Positions 1-12,896 of a stretch of 64,000 nt of DNA are shown here, piece by piece. Source of the stretch: Musa acuminata AAA Group. Lineage: Eukaryota; Streptophyta; Magnoliopsida; Zingiberales; Musaceae. Positions within the stretch are counted from its first letter, which is position 1. Each line of letters starts with the position of its first letter. The stretch is taken from positions 33,851,501-33,915,500 of the forward strand of contig NC_088339.1 in the NCBI RefSeq assembly GCF_036884655.1, in the 5' to 3' direction. The notes beneath the pieces are model-generated. The model ran no database searches. It had not been told where the DNA came from and saw only the letters and a program-made list of their open reading frames with translations. The position numbers and the translations under genes are program-made.

Positions 1-80
1 GCGTAAGAATTTGTAGTATTAGAACATACCATACCTAATGGAAACATCTTTTATTACTTATTTATATTTAGTTTGATTTC

Positions 81-349
81 TTCCTCCTCCCTCCCTCCCT
101 CCCTCCCTCCCTCTCATCTGCCACTTTCTTCGTCGGCCTTTTTCCCCAAACCCCCTTCCTCGTCCCGCCCACCTCCGCCGATCCGCCGCAATCTCTTCCT
201 TCTCCGTCACCTCTGTTTTCCATTGAATCGGATCTTGATCTTGACCTCTTCGAGTGCTTCCACTGAACCTGGATACAGTTACGCCTTTGGCTATCCGAGA
301 TCGATCGCCCCTTCAAGAAACCCTCGTACGTCGTCCGCCGGTCCCACCG
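81..349 (+). promoter_or_regulatory. pyrimidine-rich leader with (CCCT)n tract
   Basis: A run of CCTC/CCCT repeats (about 81-115) is followed by a C/T-rich stretch leading to an ATG at 350 that is directly followed by a splice-donor-like sequence. This is typical of a plant 5' UTR, but no TATA box or transcription start can be fixed from sequence alone. Confidence 0.35.
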
Positions 350-3300
350 ATGGAAGAACAGGTAATACCCGTCGCCCGATCGATCGTAGCTCTCCTAGTT
401 TGAATCCTTTTGTTCTTCTTTTCCTGTAAATATTGCCCCCTCTCCATTGGCCAATTAAGTCTATGATCGGTCATAACCATTGGATCGTGGAAGATAGCGA
501 TGCATGATTTTCTAGTAGTTTCTAGGGTTCTTCCAATGAAACTAGTCTACTGTGGAAGCTATTAGGAAGATGTCTGACAGAACAGAACGACACTACTTGA
601 TCGAGGATTCTTCGGATTATCGTTTGAGATTCATTCTGTATCCATTTGTTTCGATTTTGGCAAATGTGCTAAGATTTGCTTGATCGCTAGTCGTCATTAG
701 GCTTGTAGTTTATCTTGGTATGGATTGTCTGTTTGAATAGTTAGATGGTCGTATGACACCATGGAAGTTGTTGTTGGATGACCAGTTGATGATTGTAGAA
801 GCTCTATTTATAGTCAGCATTCTATTGCAATTTATTACTTAAGTCGGTCTTTGATGTGTATGCAATTGTTATCTTTAGTCATTCTTTTCACTATATTTTT
901 CAAGCTTGTGCAAGTGTTTAGATTCTTTAGAATCCCTCCATTGTCAACCATAGCACATTGCCTCTTGTCAATGTAAATTAGGTATTCTGTTGTGTTATTT
1001 TCATGTTCAACTTGATTGTATAAGCACAAAGTTCTTTACCTATTAGTAATTGGGCATAAATTGGTCAATGACCTACTCGAAGGTGTGGTTTTTAAGTATA
1101 TGAATCACGTTAGTCAGACTTGGTAAGTGGACAACACATTATGCTCCATCCTGGATGGGTGTCTAATATCTAGCAGATGTGGCATTCATCCTTGTGTTGT
1201 TTGATGATGAAAATTTGCAGATCATGTCACAGCTGAGGTAGTGTGTATAATAAGACTAGAAGCATGTTAAAAAAACTTGAGGTTGCATGGTTAAGTCTTG
1301 TGGACAACAATTGACTTGGTTTTACCCATGGCCTACAGCCCAATTGGTATTTACCACAATTGAGACTGCCCTGAAGCTATTATATAGTGACCATGATCTA
1401 CTAGGACTTGGTGGCATTTCTCAATAATACAGTAAAAAAAACAGAAAATAAGGTCATGATTATTACGATCATACAAAATATAGCCATTTCCTCTTTTAAT
1501 TAGGCATATTAATGGGTTGAAGGTGAACAATACTTTTTGAACTTGGAACTGCATGGATCCTTTTGTAGAGTTTTGGATTCTTAAATAAATTTACTTTTCA
1601 TTTTGGAAAAAAAAAGGTGAACAATGCTTATTTCCGTTGATCTTGTAATACATATTGCAAAATTACAGAAGATGGAAGTTTTCATGTATAAGTTTATAGA
1701 ATTAGCCAATAATGATAGAATTTTCCTGCTGCGCCAAAAGGATATCAGATGTCACAGGCCTTTTCATGTAACACTTCCACTGCATACTTTAGTGGATTAA
1801 GACACCTATCCTTTTAGCTGTTGAGCTTGTGGATTTCTTAGTTGTGAAAGAATTTACATAACTGACCATGATTGGGCTTTAGACTATCCTTGTGGAGATA
1901 CTGCCCTTGAACTTTACCAGGTAATTAATATGTCTAGGTGGACACTGGCCCTCCATTATTTCCTGTAAAGAAAAGAGTGTAAGCATACTGGCTTACCTAT
2001 GCAGTAGTTGTTTTCTTATTCTAAAAAATGCTCTCTTTTTGAGCTAGTTTGGTTTTGAGGATTTCCATGTGTTCCTCTGAAAAATAATTGCAAAATATAC
2101 TGAAGTGAAGGAGAATCTGCCTTGAAATATGTTATTTCTTTCTTCCACTTCAAAAATGCAGTTCGATGTTGTTCTGTAGTTAAATTACAAATCATAACAT
2201 GGTTCTTGTGATCCCATGCTCAGTTTAGCTACTAACTATGCCATTGTTTAACTTGTTATTTTGTGATGCCTGGTAGCTACATTGTATTGATGCATCACTT
2301 TATATTAGATATTGGTCAAATTGCTTTTACTCCTAATTTAGAGCATATTTAGCATGAGGAGTTCAGAAATTATATCTGAAGCCTGTCATACAGATAGGCG
2401 AGTGACATGATGATGGACAGTTTATAACTTGCGGACCTTTTTTTTTTGCGATCACAGCAGTATGTTGTTTGTTGTCAACTGGTTTGAATTAGGCAAAAAA
2501 CTTAGTATTGTGCTAAAATGTGGCCCTTCTTTTAAGACTGTCTATTCATTCCCCTTGTGGCATTATAAGCTTTGTAAGTATAGCTTATTTCCCTACTTTT
2601 TGTTCATCTTTAGACTTGCTAATTCAACTTTGGTTTTGTGAATTAGTTCACTCTCAAACTATGGCATTACTTCTTTCAATTAGAATTTGGAAAAGCAAAT
2701 TGTACCTTCGGTTTGTTTCCAGACGTGCATTTACTGTGCAGGCATCTCACCAACCCATTAATAGAAGCAGGCCGGACGGAAGCAGCAATCCATTACTCAA
2801 GGAGAAGGTAAGCAACCTATTTGATTCATTCAAATTGGCCCCATAATTACATTGCTCAGTATTTTTTGACTGTTTGCATCCTTATAAGCCTATCATTGCC
2901 GATGCCTTCATGTTTGCCCCGATACGATCCATCTATACAAACTTAGCTGATTTTACTTGATAGAGTATTATTCTTATGACACCTACACATCAAGGGAGTC
3001 TAATAGTTTTGTCTAAGCCAAACGATTGTAGCATGCTCGCCGATGATTAATCTCCCTGTAACCAACTGCATGGAAAGAAGATATAGTTACAAAAAGTGAA
3101 ATCATGTAAGTATAACGAAACAAAACAAAACAAAACACTCGATTAGCAAATGAAAAGGGATAGCCCATACACAAATGCATGCGAGCACCCGACTATAAGG
3201 CATGCCACTCGAGAATCCTAAACACTATCTCGGAGCTTCATCTGGGGTACGGAGGACTCTTCGTCAGCCATTTGGTCTGACGATGCCACGCTGGACTTCT

Positions 3301-5621
3301 GCTGACATTGACCAGCAGAGGAAAGGATGTGTCAGCTACTCGGTTGCTGAGATGCCAAGTCTTTTCTTTTACTGTACCTTTTTCTTCTTTTGTGAGTATG
3401 GGTGCGTTAGGCAAAGGCCAACAACTCAACGAATCGTCGTAGGTCATCGTAGGTCATATAAAAGATGTAATATGTTGCTGATACCAATGACAGACACTCT
3501 GAGAGAGAGAGAGAGAGAGGATGTAATATGTTTGGTGTGAGATGTGCATGACATATCTACGCCACACCCCTCCCTTATCAATAGCTTGTCTTCGCCAAAA
3601 TGAGTAGCTTGTGGTGGTATTTTCCTTTGACCACGAAGACGACCTGTGTCGGTAAATTCCCATTCAACGCACACGTCTTTTATTGCTTCTGAGTCAATTT
3701 CTATTCCTTCAATTGTTTGTTTTGCTTATATTAATCCTGGGATATGGTATTGTCGGGCGTTCTTTGGCACGATGTAGGTGAGTCTGGATCACTAAAAAAC
3801 AACCACAACTTTCTCCTATGAGCAAGAAAATGATGCTTAGTGCACTTCTTTTCTTCTATAATAGATTTTTATGTTAAAAGAATAAAAACGATTTCTCTGT
3901 TGACCAACTTGGAATTGGTGTACATGGGTGAGTGGCAATGGAGGACATTGAACATGACTATTCATCAATTTATGGAAATATTAGTTGAAGTTTAGAGGTA
4001 TCAATTTGCAATGAACTGCAATGGGGTTGGGAAACACAAGATAAACATATGATGAGGTCAGGTTTGGATCTCTGCCCCGAAGTGGAGGACTGAGATTGAT
4101 TTGGTTTATTCCTTAAATAAAATAGGTTGTAAATTTTTCAAAAATACTAAGGTGAACCTTATCGAGCTAGCTGAATCGGATGTGGATGTAGCGATGAGTG
4201 CACTAGACTTGTGGGGTAGCGGGGACATCGAGCCTCCTACGTTCAAGGTAGAATATATCCAAATCAGTGATGAGAATGAAAGTACAAAAATAAAGAGTAA
4301 AAGTGTATTTGACTTTTATCGTCACTCCTCGTTTATAGGGTTAGAATAGTATTAACATGACAACCGAGTTGGTCGAGCTTTACTATTTCCCAACTCATGT
4401 ATCGATAATTTAATAGGGGTGGATCTATTTTCCAATGTCGATACCAAGCCATGTCTCTCCCACGCGCAAGTAAAAAGTGGTTACAGTCGTTTTATATAAC
4501 TAAATGGATAAAGGAGCAGAGATGAGGAACCTTAAAGTGTGTTGGAAGTCTGAAGGTGAAGTAATACTCGTAAAACAAGGGTCTTTGGGTGGGACAAGCA
4601 ACGTTAGAACCAATGTCCTATTCTTACGAGCCTATGATTTGATTGGTAAATTAAAATTGATGTGGTTGGGTCAATCGGATCTAGATTCTGCTTCCTACCA
4701 TGCTTATGTTGGCTCAAGAATTTGAAATTCTACCGCCAACATTCAATTCTTTGTTCATTGCCAAATCTAATGAATTTTTTTTTTCTACTACTTGATGTTA
4801 ATAGTATACCATTTGAGATGACAATGCGATTAAAACTATTTGAGATGGGCTATTAATAAATATGCTGTTTTAAATAATTATGATGCAACAGTCGATTTAT
4901 TGATAAAATAAATTTGTTTAGTTTAATGATATTTCGCATATGTAATCATATTTCAGCATCCACTCGACAAAGAGAACAAGAAAGTAAATGTAAATAAATA
5001 AATAAAACAGTTTATCAAAAATTACAAATCTTATTAAATATCTTCGAGATGAAAGTTTATTAATAAAAAATATTTATTTTTAAAATATTATATTTTTCAA
5101 AGGAAAGACGATATCATATAGTTGATTTAATATGATTGTATTTTTTTATTTTTATATATTTTTATATTTTTTTACTTGAATTTATTGACTAGAACTTTGT
5201 AAAGATTGCAGATCTTATTAAATATCTTAAGGATTCATCTCCAAGGATGAAAGCTTATTAGTAAAAAAATCATCAAAAGATGAAAACTATTTATCGAATT
5301 AACTTAAAATATTATTTTCTTCAAAGGAAGGATGATATCATATAGTTGATTTAATGTAATTAAATATATTTTTAATTTTTTTTATTGTTGTACTTAACCT
5401 GGAACTTTGTAAAGGATCAATTAGTAAATTAAATTAAGTTATTCCCATCTTGTCTATCAATGGTATTAGACATGTTATTATATTCGGTATGATTTCATTG
5501 TCCATTTACAAAAAAAAATTAATTATCATTTTGAAAATATTCTTTTCATCCTGCGACTATTCTACTTGGTCCAAAGCAAATCTGATAATATCAAGTTTTA
5601 TATATTCTATTATTTTTTAGC

Positions 5622-5667
<46 letters not shown>

Positions 5668-5745
5668 TTCTATCCCTTGATGCAGAGAGAGCATGCGAAG
5701 AGAACGAGCTTCTGGAGCAGGAAGAAACAGCCTCCAAGGAAACAG
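350..5745 (+). CDS. putative 5' exons of an unidentified gene
   Basis: I do not recognise this product. Three short exon candidates fit together. Exon 1 is 350-361 (M-E-E-Q, donor GTAATA). Exon 2 is 2742-2807 (22 codons, ASHQPINRSRPDGSSNPLLK then EK, acceptor TGCAG, donor GTAAGC). Exon 3 is about 5686-5745 (acceptor TGCAG, donor GTACGA). Exons 1 and 2 are both phase 0 and in frame. Exon 3 can be read in two ways: a basic frame from 5686 (REHAKRTSFW...) or an acidic frame from 5688 (RACEENELLEQEETASKETG), which looks more protein-like. No further exon or stop was found before the RBOH gene at 6674, so the gene is truncated, continues in a way I cannot see, or is a remnant. The introns hold AT-rich repeats. 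Confidence 0.3.
3497..3520. repeat. (GA)n microsatellite
   Basis: About ten GA units lie inside the putative second intron of the unidentified gene. Confidence 0.8.
3560..4860. other. spacer/intron, possibly transposon-derived
   Basis: There is a short open frame at 4101-4349 (82 codons) and another at 4504-4725. Neither resembles a protein family I know and neither has convincing splice borders. The mixed composition compared with the AT-rich flanks would fit a decayed mobile-element fragment, but no diagnostic domain is visible. Confidence 0.3.
4865..5470. repeat. AT-rich dispersed repeat with internal tandem duplication
   Basis: Two similar units of roughly 190-210 bp lie in tandem (about 5023-5205 and 5206-5418). 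They share TCTTATTAAATATCTT near the start, GATATCATATAGTTGATTTA in the middle and GAACTTTGTAAAG at the end. The part before them (4875-4975) resembles 10388-10510 on the other side of RBOH, including a shared (G)TTGATTTATT.ATAA.ATAAATTT block. Confidence 0.65.
5622..5667. repeat. (ATT)n microsatellite
   Basis: About fifteen uninterrupted ATT units lie immediately upstream of the putative third exon (acceptor at 5685), in the position of its polypyrimidine tract. Confidence 0.9.
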
Positions 5746-6673
5746 GTACGACACATTCATCCATCCTGATTGCTGACGTCACAAATTATTGTGGGTCGAC
5801 CACGCGTTGAAAGTATGGCGCGTGTTCGGCTACCAGTGAAAAGGCCACCTACACCGTTAATCAACCTCTCTTCCTCTCCCTTCCCTCGCCTCTTCTAACC
5901 TCCACTTTCAATCGCCAGTGGAGTTACAGGTGATAGTTGAGGTATAGCAGCAAAAAGGTTCAAGATTCGAGTGCAATTTTGTTGGTCAACCCTTAAACCC
6001 ATTAGATATATTGGAACGGGTCCGAATCAAAGAAAATACCTAAAATTTGGACCCCACTTAATCCTACGTATATATATCTATATATTGCTCAAATTAATAT
6101 AAAGTATTTATGTACATAAACAATTGATCCTTTTTGAGATGAAGTAGTAGGAAAGAAAAGGGGGGGTGGATGGATGGATGAAGGCAAACAAAGAAGGAAA
6201 AGATAACTGAAAGCAAGAATCAAAGATTATATATATATATATAACAATGGATTGAGTGCTGATCCGACGCATGGCTGCACTAGTGGAGCGACTCGGGTAA
6301 GTGGGTTTCTTTGTCTTCGCCAGACATAAAACACGAGAGGCCGCCCTTCTATTGGTTGAAAGCACCGGGCATGCGTCATGCGACACGCGTGGCCGGATCA
6401 CCGCTCCGAGGAAATTTCCATGGATAGAGACGTATCGATGACGTCAAAAGGCCACGCATTTTGACTCGCCCTCGTCAAGTCCCATGAACGTCCACCACTC
6501 CCCTTTGCACCTGAGGCCCTCCACGAGATGGTTCTCATGGGCATAAGTACGAGGACATGCCTCGCCTCGAAGACATCCCTAAGCCTAATCTCCCATTCCT
6601 TTCCCTTCTCTTGTGGACCAACACTTCGCTTGTCTGGTTCGTGAGTTGAAGAGAAAGCAGAGTGAGGCTAAGG
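5746..6673 (+). promoter_or_regulatory. RBOH upstream region with bZIP and W-box sites
   Basis: Two perfect palindromes TGACGTCA (5774-5781 and 6439-6446) are candidate TGA/bZIP (as-1/CRE-like) sites. TTGAC W-box cores cluster at 6443-6447 (reverse), 6461-6466 (TTGACT) and near 6474 (reverse). Such sites fit a stress-responsive oxidase promoter bound by WRKY and TGA factors, but function is inferred. A (TA)n stretch lies at 6228-6242. No clear TATA box was identified close to the ATG. Confidence 0.45.
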
Positions 6674-9600
6674 ATGGGAGCCGCCGACGGACACCAGTCG
6701 TCTGCCATCGTTGAGACGGAGAGCGTCGGCAGCGACCAGGTGGGCTTCAGTGGCCCGCTCAATAAGCACGGCGGCGGCAGCAACCGTAAGAGTGCTCGCT
6801 TTAACCTCCCTCCCCCTGCCGCAGCCCCGGTCGACGGCGAGACCTTCTTGGAGATCACTCTCGACGTGACGGACGACAGCGTCGCGGTCCACAGCGTCAA
6901 GCCGGCGGCCGGTGGAGTGGGAAGGAAGGCGGAGGACCCGGAGGAGGTCTCGCTGCTGGTGCAGAAGCTGGAGCGGCAATCCGCGTCGTTCGGGTCGTCG
7001 GTGCTCCGCTCCGCGTCGTCGCGGATCCGGCAGGTGTCGCAGGAGCTCCGGCAGCTTGCCTCGCTCACCAAGCGCCCGGCCGCGCCCCGGCTCGACCGGT
7101 CCAAGTCGGCCGCCGCCCACGCGCTCAAGGGCCTCAAGTTCATAACCAAGGCCAACGGCGCCGCCGGATGGCCAGCCGTCGAGAAGCGCTTCGACCGGCT
7201 CTCCGTCGACGGCGCCCTCCACCTCTCCCTCTTCGGCCAGTGCATAGGTACCCAACCTATCATCCTTCTTCTTCTTCGTCTTCTTTCACCTCTAACTACT
7301 GAAAACACCCCAAAATGATGCAGGCATGAAGGAGTCGTCGGAGTTCGCGGGAGAGCTATTCGACGCACTAAAGAGGAGGAGAAACATCACCGGAGACAAG
7401 ATAACCAAGGCGGAGCTGAGGGAGTTCTGGGATCAAATCTCCGACCAAAGCTTCGATTCCCGCCTCCAGACCTTCTTCGACATGTACGTCGACTCCTCTC
7501 TTTAACAAGTCCTCAACAACAGACTCACCATGTCTCTCGTTGTTGTAAGCAGGGTGGACAAGGACTTGGACGGAAGGATCACAGAAGAGGAGGTCAAAGA
7601 GGTAGAGTAGAATTCACTTCGATTCCCGTAGTTTCATGCACTGCGGTGGTAATGGTTCTCTACGTGATGATGGAACCTTGGCAGATCATATCGCTGAGTG
7701 CTTCGGCCAACAAGCTCTCCAAGATCCAAGAAAAGGCGGAAGAGTACGCCCGCCTCATCATGGAGGAATTGGACCCAGATAACGTCGGCTACATCGAGGT
7801 AAACGCCCATCGAGTTGCATCAACGAAGAAAACCGCCGTTAATGGGGATGAATGAGACGGTGTGGTTGACTGTGATCAGATATACAACCTGGAGATGCTG
7901 CTGGTGCAAGCGCCGAGCCAGTCGATGCAACTTGCGACGACCAACAGCCGCAACCTCAGTCAGCTGCTCAGCCAGAGGCTGAGTCCGACGCAGGAGCGCA
8001 ACCCGCTCAGGCGGTGGTACCAGCGGGCCAAGTACTTCATGGAGGACTACTGGCAGCGGGTATGGGTGGTGGTGCTGTGGCTCTGCGTCTGCGCCGCCCT
8101 CTTCGCCTGGAAGTTCGTGCAGTACCGCCGCCGCGCGGTGTACCACGTCATGGGCTACTGCGTTTGCGTCGCCAAAGGCGGCGCCGAGACACTCAAGTTC
8201 AACATGGCGCTCATCCTCCTCCCCGTCTGCCGCAACGCCCTCACCTGGCTTCGCACCAGGACGAAGCTCGGCAAGGTGCTCCCCTTCGACGACAGCCTCA
8301 GCTTCCACAAGGTATGTGAGACCTAGTGAAACCAAACAACAGCTCGATCTCAACGTGAGAAGTGACTCGATCTCCGCGGACGCAGGTGATCGCGGCGGGC
8401 ATCGCAGTGGGCTTGGGGCTGCACGCGATCGCGCACCTGACGTGCGACTTCCCGCGGCTGCTTCACGCGACGGACGCGGATTACGACCCGATGAAGCCCT
8501 TCTTCGGGGACGCCCAGCCGAGCGACTACTGGTGGTTCGTGAAGGGGACGGAGGGGTGGACGGGGGTGGCCATGGTGGTGCTGATGGCCGTGGCCTTCAT
8601 TCTCGCCACCCCCTCGTTCCGCCGCGGCGCCATCAGCCTGCCCAAGCCCCTGCACCGCCTCACCGGCTACGACGCCTTCTGGTACTCCCACCACCTCTTC
8701 GTCATCGTCTACGTCCTCCTCGTCATCCACGGCTACTTCCTCTATCTCACCAAGAAATGGTACAAGAGAACGGTATGCACCTGCAAAGCCTCTGTTCATC
8801 TCATATCACGCCGCCGCTAACATCTATGGATGCCGCCATGGATGGCCAGACCTGGATGTATGTGGCGATCCCGGTGGTCCTCTACGCGAGCGAGCGGCTG
8901 ACGAAGGTGATGAGGTCGAACATCCAAGTGGTGAAGATACTAAAGGTGGCGGTGTACCCGGGCAACGTGCTGGCTCTCCATGTATCCAAGCCACCGGGCT
9001 TCACGTACCGAAGCGGGCAGTACATCACCGTCAACTGCGCCGCTGTCTCCCCCTTCCAATGGTACGCATCCTATCTCATCGAACGATGATTATTGTGCCT
9101 TTGAATCAGCTTCTCTTACTTGTGTCTCTGAAACAGGCATCCGTTCTCCATCACGTCGGCTCCGCAAGACGACTACATCAGCGTCCACATACGGTCGGCG
9201 GGCGACTGGACCAGTCAGCTGATAGAGGTGTTCTCCAAGGTGTGGATTGCTTTGCCTGTTTCAGTGTAGGCGGGGCGAAGGCATTCCAAGATTGTGATGG
9301 TAACACGAGCTTGGGTTTTCGCAGGCGTGTCAGCCATCGACCGCTGGGAAAAGTGGGCGGCTGAGAGCTGACATCAATGACGGCAGCGACGATGGAGTGA
9401 GTCCAAGGTGAGTTGGAGGTCTCCGCCATGGGCAAGAAGGTATTTTTGGGGTGGTGGTGGGAGGACGACAAGAAGGTATCGTTGACGAGCTGTTTGATGT
9501 TGTTACCACAGCTTGCCAAGAGTGCTAATCGACGGGCCATACGGCGCGCCGGCACAAGATTACGAGAAGTACGAGGTGGTGCTATTGGTGGGGCTGGCAA

Positions 9601-10198
9601 TCGGCGCCACCCCCTTCATCAGCATCGTCAAGGACATCCTCAACAACATGAAGCAGCGGGACGTCGAGGAGGGCGGCGGCGGCCGGTCCTCGACGGAGGC
9701 GAACTCGTTCAGAACGCGGCGGGCTTACTTCTACTGGGTGACACGGGAGCAGGACTCGTTCGAGTGGTTCAGGGGGGTGATGGACGAGGTGGCGGAGGCG
9801 GACGCGCAGGGCGTCATCGAGCTCCACAACTACTGCACCAGCGTGTACGAGGAGGGCGATGCCCGCGCCGCCCTCATCGCCATGCTGCAGTCCCTCAACC
9901 ACGCCAAGCACGGGGTGGACGTGGTGGCGGGCACCCGCGTCAAGTCCCACTTCGCCCGCCCCAACTGGCGCAGTGTCTACAAGCGGATCGCGCTCAACCA
10001 CCCCGACCAACGCATAGGTACGCGCTGGCCACTGAATTAAGGCAAGCCTCCAAAACTTGGGACATCTCCAAATACGGTGTGGTTGCAGGTGTGTTCTACT
10101 GCGGTAAACCGACACTGGTGAAAGAGCTTCGGCAGCTGGCGCAGGATTTCTCGCACAAGACCACGACAAAGTTCGACTTCCACAAGGAGAACTTCTAA
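6674..10198 (+). CDS. RBOH: respiratory burst oxidase homolog (NADPH oxidase)
   Basis: Plasma-membrane NADPH oxidase that passes electrons from cytosolic NADPH through FAD and two hemes to O2, producing apoplastic superoxide for defence, hormone and development signalling. Eleven exons: 6674-7247, 7324-7483, 7553-7601, 7685-7798, 7880-8311, 8386-8772, 8850-9061, 9137-9239, 9325-9407, 9512-10017 and 10089-10198. They splice to 2730 nt, giving 909 aa, the usual plant length. Visible features are an N-terminal regulatory region, a canonical EF-hand loop ([12 protein letters not shown], residues 247-258), a degenerate second EF-hand (from D291), membrane segments from about residue 350 with candidate heme histidines ([19 protein letters not shown]), the FAD motif HPFSITSAP (about 644-652), the NADPH motif DGPYGAP (about 711-717), VFYCGKP (about 875), and the family-typical C-terminus KFDFHKENF. 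The ATG at 6674 gives MGAADG; an in-frame GTG upstream was not used. The gene is very GC-rich against AT-rich flanks. The RBOH subtype (A-J) cannot be fixed from this sequence alone. Confidence 0.97.
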
Positions 10199-10813
10199 GC
10201 AAACGCACGCCAATAGTATTTTTACCTAACAGCCCAAGTTTAACTGCATAAGTCTGTTCTACCTACAAAAAAAAAAAAAATAAACAAAGGGCATCTTCAT
10301 CAATCATTAAAGGCTTAACACTAGCGGACTTTTTATTTTATTTTCTTTTTTTAATATACTAGTCAATTTGCATCCCACTGCTATTTTAAATGAACATAAT
10401 TAATATAGAAGTAATTTAGTTGATTTATTCATAAGATAAATTTGATCAGTCTAGAAATATTTGATATCTAATAAGTTATCATATGTTAACATCAATTCAA
10501 CGAAGAAATATTAAAATTTAATATTTTAAAATATTCTCTATAAAAATAAAAATTTATCAATAAAAATTTAATCAAGAAAGAAAAATTGTTTCTAAATAAA
10601 GTCATAAATATTACTTAAAAATATCATAAATTTAATTTGATTCAATTTTATTTTTTTAATATTTAATATTTTACTTTTTTTTATTCTTATACCTAATTTA
10701 TAAAAAATCTAAAATATTATAATATATTAATTAAAAGATAAATTAATAAAAAAAAAAATTTGCTACTTTATGTGTCAAAAAAAATTTTATCATCCACTTG
10801 AGAAAATATACAA
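10199..10813. repeat. AT-rich spacer with diverged dispersed repeat
   Basis: This is the 3' flank of RBOH, with an A14-like run near 10269. From about 10380 to 10760 the sequence resembles the repeat at 4865-5470, so related copies flank the RBOH gene. No coding signal is seen. Confidence 0.5.
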
Positions 10814-11711
10814 GCTAATTACATATTAACTCTTGTAATTAGATCTCTTTAATATGTCGATTTTTAGATTTAAAAAAATTATATTCTAATTTTTATAATT
10901 ATAAAAAAATATTTAATCCTAATTACTCTGACATCATCAATTTGACCAACGAAAGATATAACATGTGCAAGAATAACACAAAAACAATGATAAAAAAGAT
11001 AATTTTAACATTCCAAATGAGGCATCTGCATCGAGAGGTGAAGCAAAAAACCTTACATCGCACTGACGCATATGTAAAGCGACGTGATGCCAATGCATAT
11101 GCATGACCTCCCGTTGATGCAGATGCAAAACAATCATCGTCCTCATCCTCTTTCTCCTCTCCCTTTGCCTCATCTCACGTCGTTACTCTCTCTACATCTG
11201 CGTCAATAAGATACAAAGCCTTTACCTCACCACCCGTCGACATAGATATAGAACGATACTTACATCGATGCAGAATGATACAGAGCGACTATCGTCCTCT
11301 TCATCCTTTCCCTTTGCCTCACTTTTCGCCCTCGCTCTCTCACCTCGGACATTGCTCTGCATCTACCCCACTCTACATCTACACCAACAAGAGGTGAGAT
11401 ATCTGCATCGACGCTACGTCGATCTGCATCTACATCGATGAGACATAAGACCTTTATCTCATCTCTCATCGATGCAAATGTAAAACAACACTAGCACTGC
11501 AGAGAAAATTATCTTTTTACTCATCATTTTTATATTATTCATATACGTATTATCATATGTTATATCTTTCATTAGTAAAACCAACGACATTAGATAAATG
11601 AGACTAAATGTTTTGCTTATACAATTATATGAACTTTAATATATATTTTTTTAAATCTAAGAACAAAGATACTAAAAAGATCTGATTATAAACAGTAGTG
11701 TGTAATTAACC
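10814..11711. mobile_element. foldback element with ~190-bp imperfect terminal inverted repeats
   Basis: The left arm (about 10814-11005) pairs with the reverse complement of the right arm (about 11504-11711). Matching blocks include GCTAATTACA against GGTTAATTACA, a TTTTTAGATTTAAAAAAAT block, GAAAGATATAACAT, and an inner AAAAAGATAATTTT. The 500-bp interior is GC-richer and holds approximate repeats of TGCATCGATG-like words and CTCTTCATCCT-like words. It encodes no recognisable transposase, so it would be non-autonomous. The class assignment is inferred. Confidence 0.7.
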
Positions 11712-12896
11712 CAAGAACATACAGAAATTATGATCACTAACCCGTCAAGAGCGACATCACCGACAAAGTGCTTTCTGCCGATCACTACATCACTGAGAAA
11801 GTGCTTTCTGCCAACCACACATAGTGATGCACGCGCAGATGATTACCCGTAATGATGGTGACATCACACAAATCGGTGCAAGCAAGAAAGATGCCCCGAA
11901 GAACCCAGAACAGATAAGGTATAGATCTGAATGCAACATTAAACAATGTCATCAAAGCAAGTCATGCAGCTAAAAATAATAAGTAAAAGGCTACTTCGTC
12001 CGTTAGGCTGCCTGCGGATAGACCATATTGATATCACGATGTAAATAAAAAGAAGTGGATCGACTGACCCCTCCTTGAGAAAATTTTACCAAACACCTGA
12101 AGAAGGCGTGGTTGCTTTGCAGACGGCAGTGGGCACTGTTGCTTTAGGCCACAGGCCATGCTGCAGTCCTCAGGTCGTATTTATTTTCTGAAACCTACAC
12201 CATATCAATAATCTTGTACCTGGATCAGGTGTGTCTATAAAGCAATAGATATGGAAAGAAACATGACAATTTTGAACCATACCATACCAGATGGGTTGCT
12301 GAAAGATGGATGATCCCTTCATGAGATCAAAAATCTAAGTCAACTCGCCTTTTTAGCACCATGTTTTGGTGGTCATACTGACCATCAATGGCAACCAAGC
12401 TGCAAAAGAAAACTTGAGATAATCTATTAGAATTTGACCATCTTTTAACAATAATAATAATAATAATTAAAAGATTCTTAATCGAGAACTGTAGTATGTA
12501 GGCACAATAATATTTACTCTCCTTCAACACCAGAAATGGCAGTGTCAACATAGTTCATGCAGGGGTACTTGCTTTATATGTAAGAATCATCACTCCTAGT
12601 AAGGATAGCCATCCTCCTATACTACTTTAATAAATCAATCAAAATTTTGCTTAACCAGTAACTGTTTGCAAGGGGCTAATTTTCCATAAATTTATCAAGT
12701 GGATGGCCACAACAAAAACTCAGGTTTCTAAGATTACGCCCTCAGATGCAAGTAGAATCATTGGGAGGCCAAAACCGTTCAGTTATGTTGTATTTGCCAT
12801 CGAACAGATTCAGAAATCACACGCTCCATTAGAAAGCTTTGTAACAAGCACAAATGGAAAAGGAATTGCTTATCAAAAATTTGAAGACCGGCTGCC
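11712..12896. other. spacer, 3' flank of calnexin copy
   Basis: No coding signal is seen. A short imperfect tandem repeat of about 37 bp lies at about 11755-11820 (GAAAGTGCTTTCTGCC-like units) and there is an (ATA)n run near 12449. The right end is likely the 3' UTR of the calnexin-like locus. Confidence 0.4.

Noticed and set aside
6535..7368. 277-codon minus-strand ORF
   Set aside because: It lies antisense to the GC-rich first exon of RBOH and is a composition shadow with no family features.
7820..10208. several 150-260-codon ORFs overlapping RBOH in other frames
   Set aside because: Shadows of the GC-rich RBOH exons; the spliced RBOH frame explains the region.
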